Both the position numbers and the translations under genes were made by a program. Below are positions 62,972-64,000 of a stretch of DNA of 64,000 bases, in pieces. The notes under the pieces were generated by a model. That model worked only from the letters and a program-made list of their open reading frames with translations. It was not told the origin of the DNA and ran no database searches. How positions within the stretch are numbered: position 1 is the stretch's first letter; each line of letters starts with the position of its first letter. This stretch comes from Lysobacterales bacterium. GTDB taxonomy: Bacteria > Pseudomonadota > Gammaproteobacteria > Xanthomonadales > SZUA-5. The stretch is taken from NCBI GenBank assembly GCA_019187485.1, contig JABAQR010000017.1:30936-94935 (forward strand). The letters are read 5' to 3'.

Positions 62972-64000
62972 GCGTCGCCAGACCGCGATCACTAGCCTGG
63001 GTCTCCGCTGGCTGCTCGCGCTGCTGCTGGCGGCGCCGCTCGCGGCGCGCACGCTTGAGCGCGGCAATGGCCCGGAACCCGATTCGCTGGACCCGCAGCG
63101 CGCGCAGGGCCTGTCGGCGCAGCAGGTGCTGCGCGATCTCTACGAAGGACTGCTGCGCGACGACGCCGATGGGCGCCTGGTGCCAGGCGCGGCCGAGCGT
63201 TACCAGATCAGCGCCGACGGACGCGAATACCGTTTCTGGCTGCACGCCGATGGCCGCTATGCCGACGGCGCGCCGCTGACCGCGCAGGACTTCGTGTACG
63301 CGCTCGGGCGTGCGCTCGACCCGGCCACCGCCGCGCCGTCGGCGGCACTGCTGTTGCCGATCGCCGGCGCCGCCGCGCGTCTACGCGGCGAGCACGGCGC
63401 GCTCGGCGTGGAGGCCCTCGACACGCGCACGCTGCGGATCCGCCTGGAGCGGCCGCGCAGCGACTTCCTGCGTCGGCTGGCCTTGCCGGTGGCGATGCCG
63501 GTGCGGCGTGCCGAGATCGAAGCGCACGGCATGACCTGGACACGCCCCGGACGTCTGGTCGGCAACGGCGCCTATGTGCTGCGCGAATGGACGCCGCAGG
63601 CCTCCCTGCGGCTCGAACGCAATCCGCACTACCGGCGCGCCGGCGAGGTCGCGATTGCCTCGGTGCGCTACCACGTGACCGAGGACGCCGGCGCCGAGCG
63701 CAAGCGTTTCCTCGCCGGCGAGCTGCACCTGACCGAAACCCTGCCGCCGGGCCAGTTGGCACGCCTGCGCGCGCAGCACGCCGGCGAACTGGTGGTGGCG
63801 CCGGCCTACGCCACCTTCTACCTCGGCTACAACCTGCGCCAGCGCAAGCTCGCCGATCCGCGCCTGCGCGCCGCGCTGTCGCTGGCGATCGACCGCGAGC
63901 GGCTGGTGCGCCACATCACCGGCAATGGCGAGACTGCCGCGTACGCGCTGCTGCCGCCCGCGGGCGAGGCGGGCGCGCGCATGGCCGAGGCCGCGCTGTC
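62958..64000 (+). CDS. Oligopeptide ABC transporter substrate-binding protein (3' partial)
   Basis: The first 347 residues of an SBP family 5 protein, running off the right window edge. A signal sequence (LRWLLALLLAAPLAARTL) is followed by ERGNGPEPDSLDPQRAQ, VLRDLYEGLLR, YRFWLHADGRYADGAPLTAQDFVYALGRALDP and NGAYVLREWTPQASLRLERNPHY (in parts), all OppA-like. ATG 62958 lies inside the end of the lipoprotein gene; the GTG at 62961 is an alternative. It would bind peptides in the periplasm for uptake, matching the nearby S9 peptidase. Confidence 0.88.
   Translation, partial: MVAAERRQTAITSLGLRWLLALLLAAPLAARTLERGNGPEPDSLDPQRAQGLSAQQVLRDLYEGLLRDDADGRLVPGAAERYQISADGREYRFWLHADGRYADGAPLTAQDFVYALGRALDPATAAPSAALLLPIAGAAARLRGEHGALGVEALDTRTLRIRLERPRSDFLRRLALPVAMPVRRAEIEAHGMTWTRPGRLVGNGAYVLREWTPQASLRLERNPHYRRAGEVAIASVRYHVTEDAGAERKRFLAGELHLTETLPPGQLARLRAQHAGELVVAPAYATFYLGYNLRQRKLADPRLRAALSLAIDRERLVRHITGNGETAAYALLPPAGEAGARMAEAAL

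Overview
This is a GC-rich window densely packed with genes from a free-living, aerobic gammaproteobacterium, most likely of the order Lysobacterales (Xanthomonadales). The type II secretion (T2SS) genes run gspE-F-G-H-I-J-K-L-M-N-D with the secretin last, as in the Xanthomonas xps cluster. The blocks ribH-nusB-thiL-pgpA, gpmI-envC-ctpA and coxB-coxA-ctaG-coxC point the same way. No rRNA, tRNA, CRISPR array, transposase or prophage gene was seen. The assignment rests on gene order and protein resemblance only.

Layout. 1-1931: the 3' part of a gene joining a TPR/membrane region, an apparently active GGDEF diguanylate cyclase and a C-terminal methyltransferase that looks like the peptide-backbone N-methyltransferases of borosin biosynthesis. 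2163-4656 (minus): small exported protein, OmpR-type regulator and histidine kinase. 4801-7214 (minus): ribH-nusB-thiL-pgpA. 7352-12900: hemolysin-III-like membrane protein, dsbC, purL. 13283-25895: a membrane protein, the T2SS operon and a lipoprotein. 26032-27624: a strongly terminated gene for a large exported protein of unknown function. 27853-29455: rlmI and a MAPEG protein. 29596-34670 (minus): ruvC, then a three-gene MoxR ATPase / unknown / metallopeptidase-VWA operon. 34732-41610: PyrR-like protein, putA, two SDRs, ispA, xseB. 41764-45597: gspA-gspB, rhomboid protease, DUF1820. 45712-49867 (minus): gpmI-envC-ctpA. 50141-54830: DUF2244 plus the aa3-type cytochrome c oxidase operon. 54960-62613: FHA membrane protein with trypsin-like protease, a propeller-type diguanylate cyclase and an S9 peptidase. 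62765-64000: a small lipoprotein and the start of an oligopeptide-binding protein.

The most unusual DNA feature is a set of inverted-repeat elements whose arms are short tandem arrays. The units are GGAAAAA, GTGAGTA and GGGGCTG (7 nt), plus 8-9 nt units related to ACGCAAAG and GCACGAGG. Each copy has the purine-rich or G-rich array on the left and its complement on the right, around an unrelated loop. Several lie between genes. Three lie inside gspH, gspI and gspJ, exactly between the start codon and the prepilin cleavage site, so they encode abnormally long leader peptides.

Functionally, DsbC, the full T2SS set (the prepilin peptidase is not in the window), GspA/GspB and several exported proteins describe a cell committed to protein secretion. 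The oxidase operon, PutA and the peptidases fit aerobic growth on amino acids and peptides. Strong third-position GC bias creates many long antisense reading frames (for example across purL, putA and 54960-60422). I treat these as artefacts.
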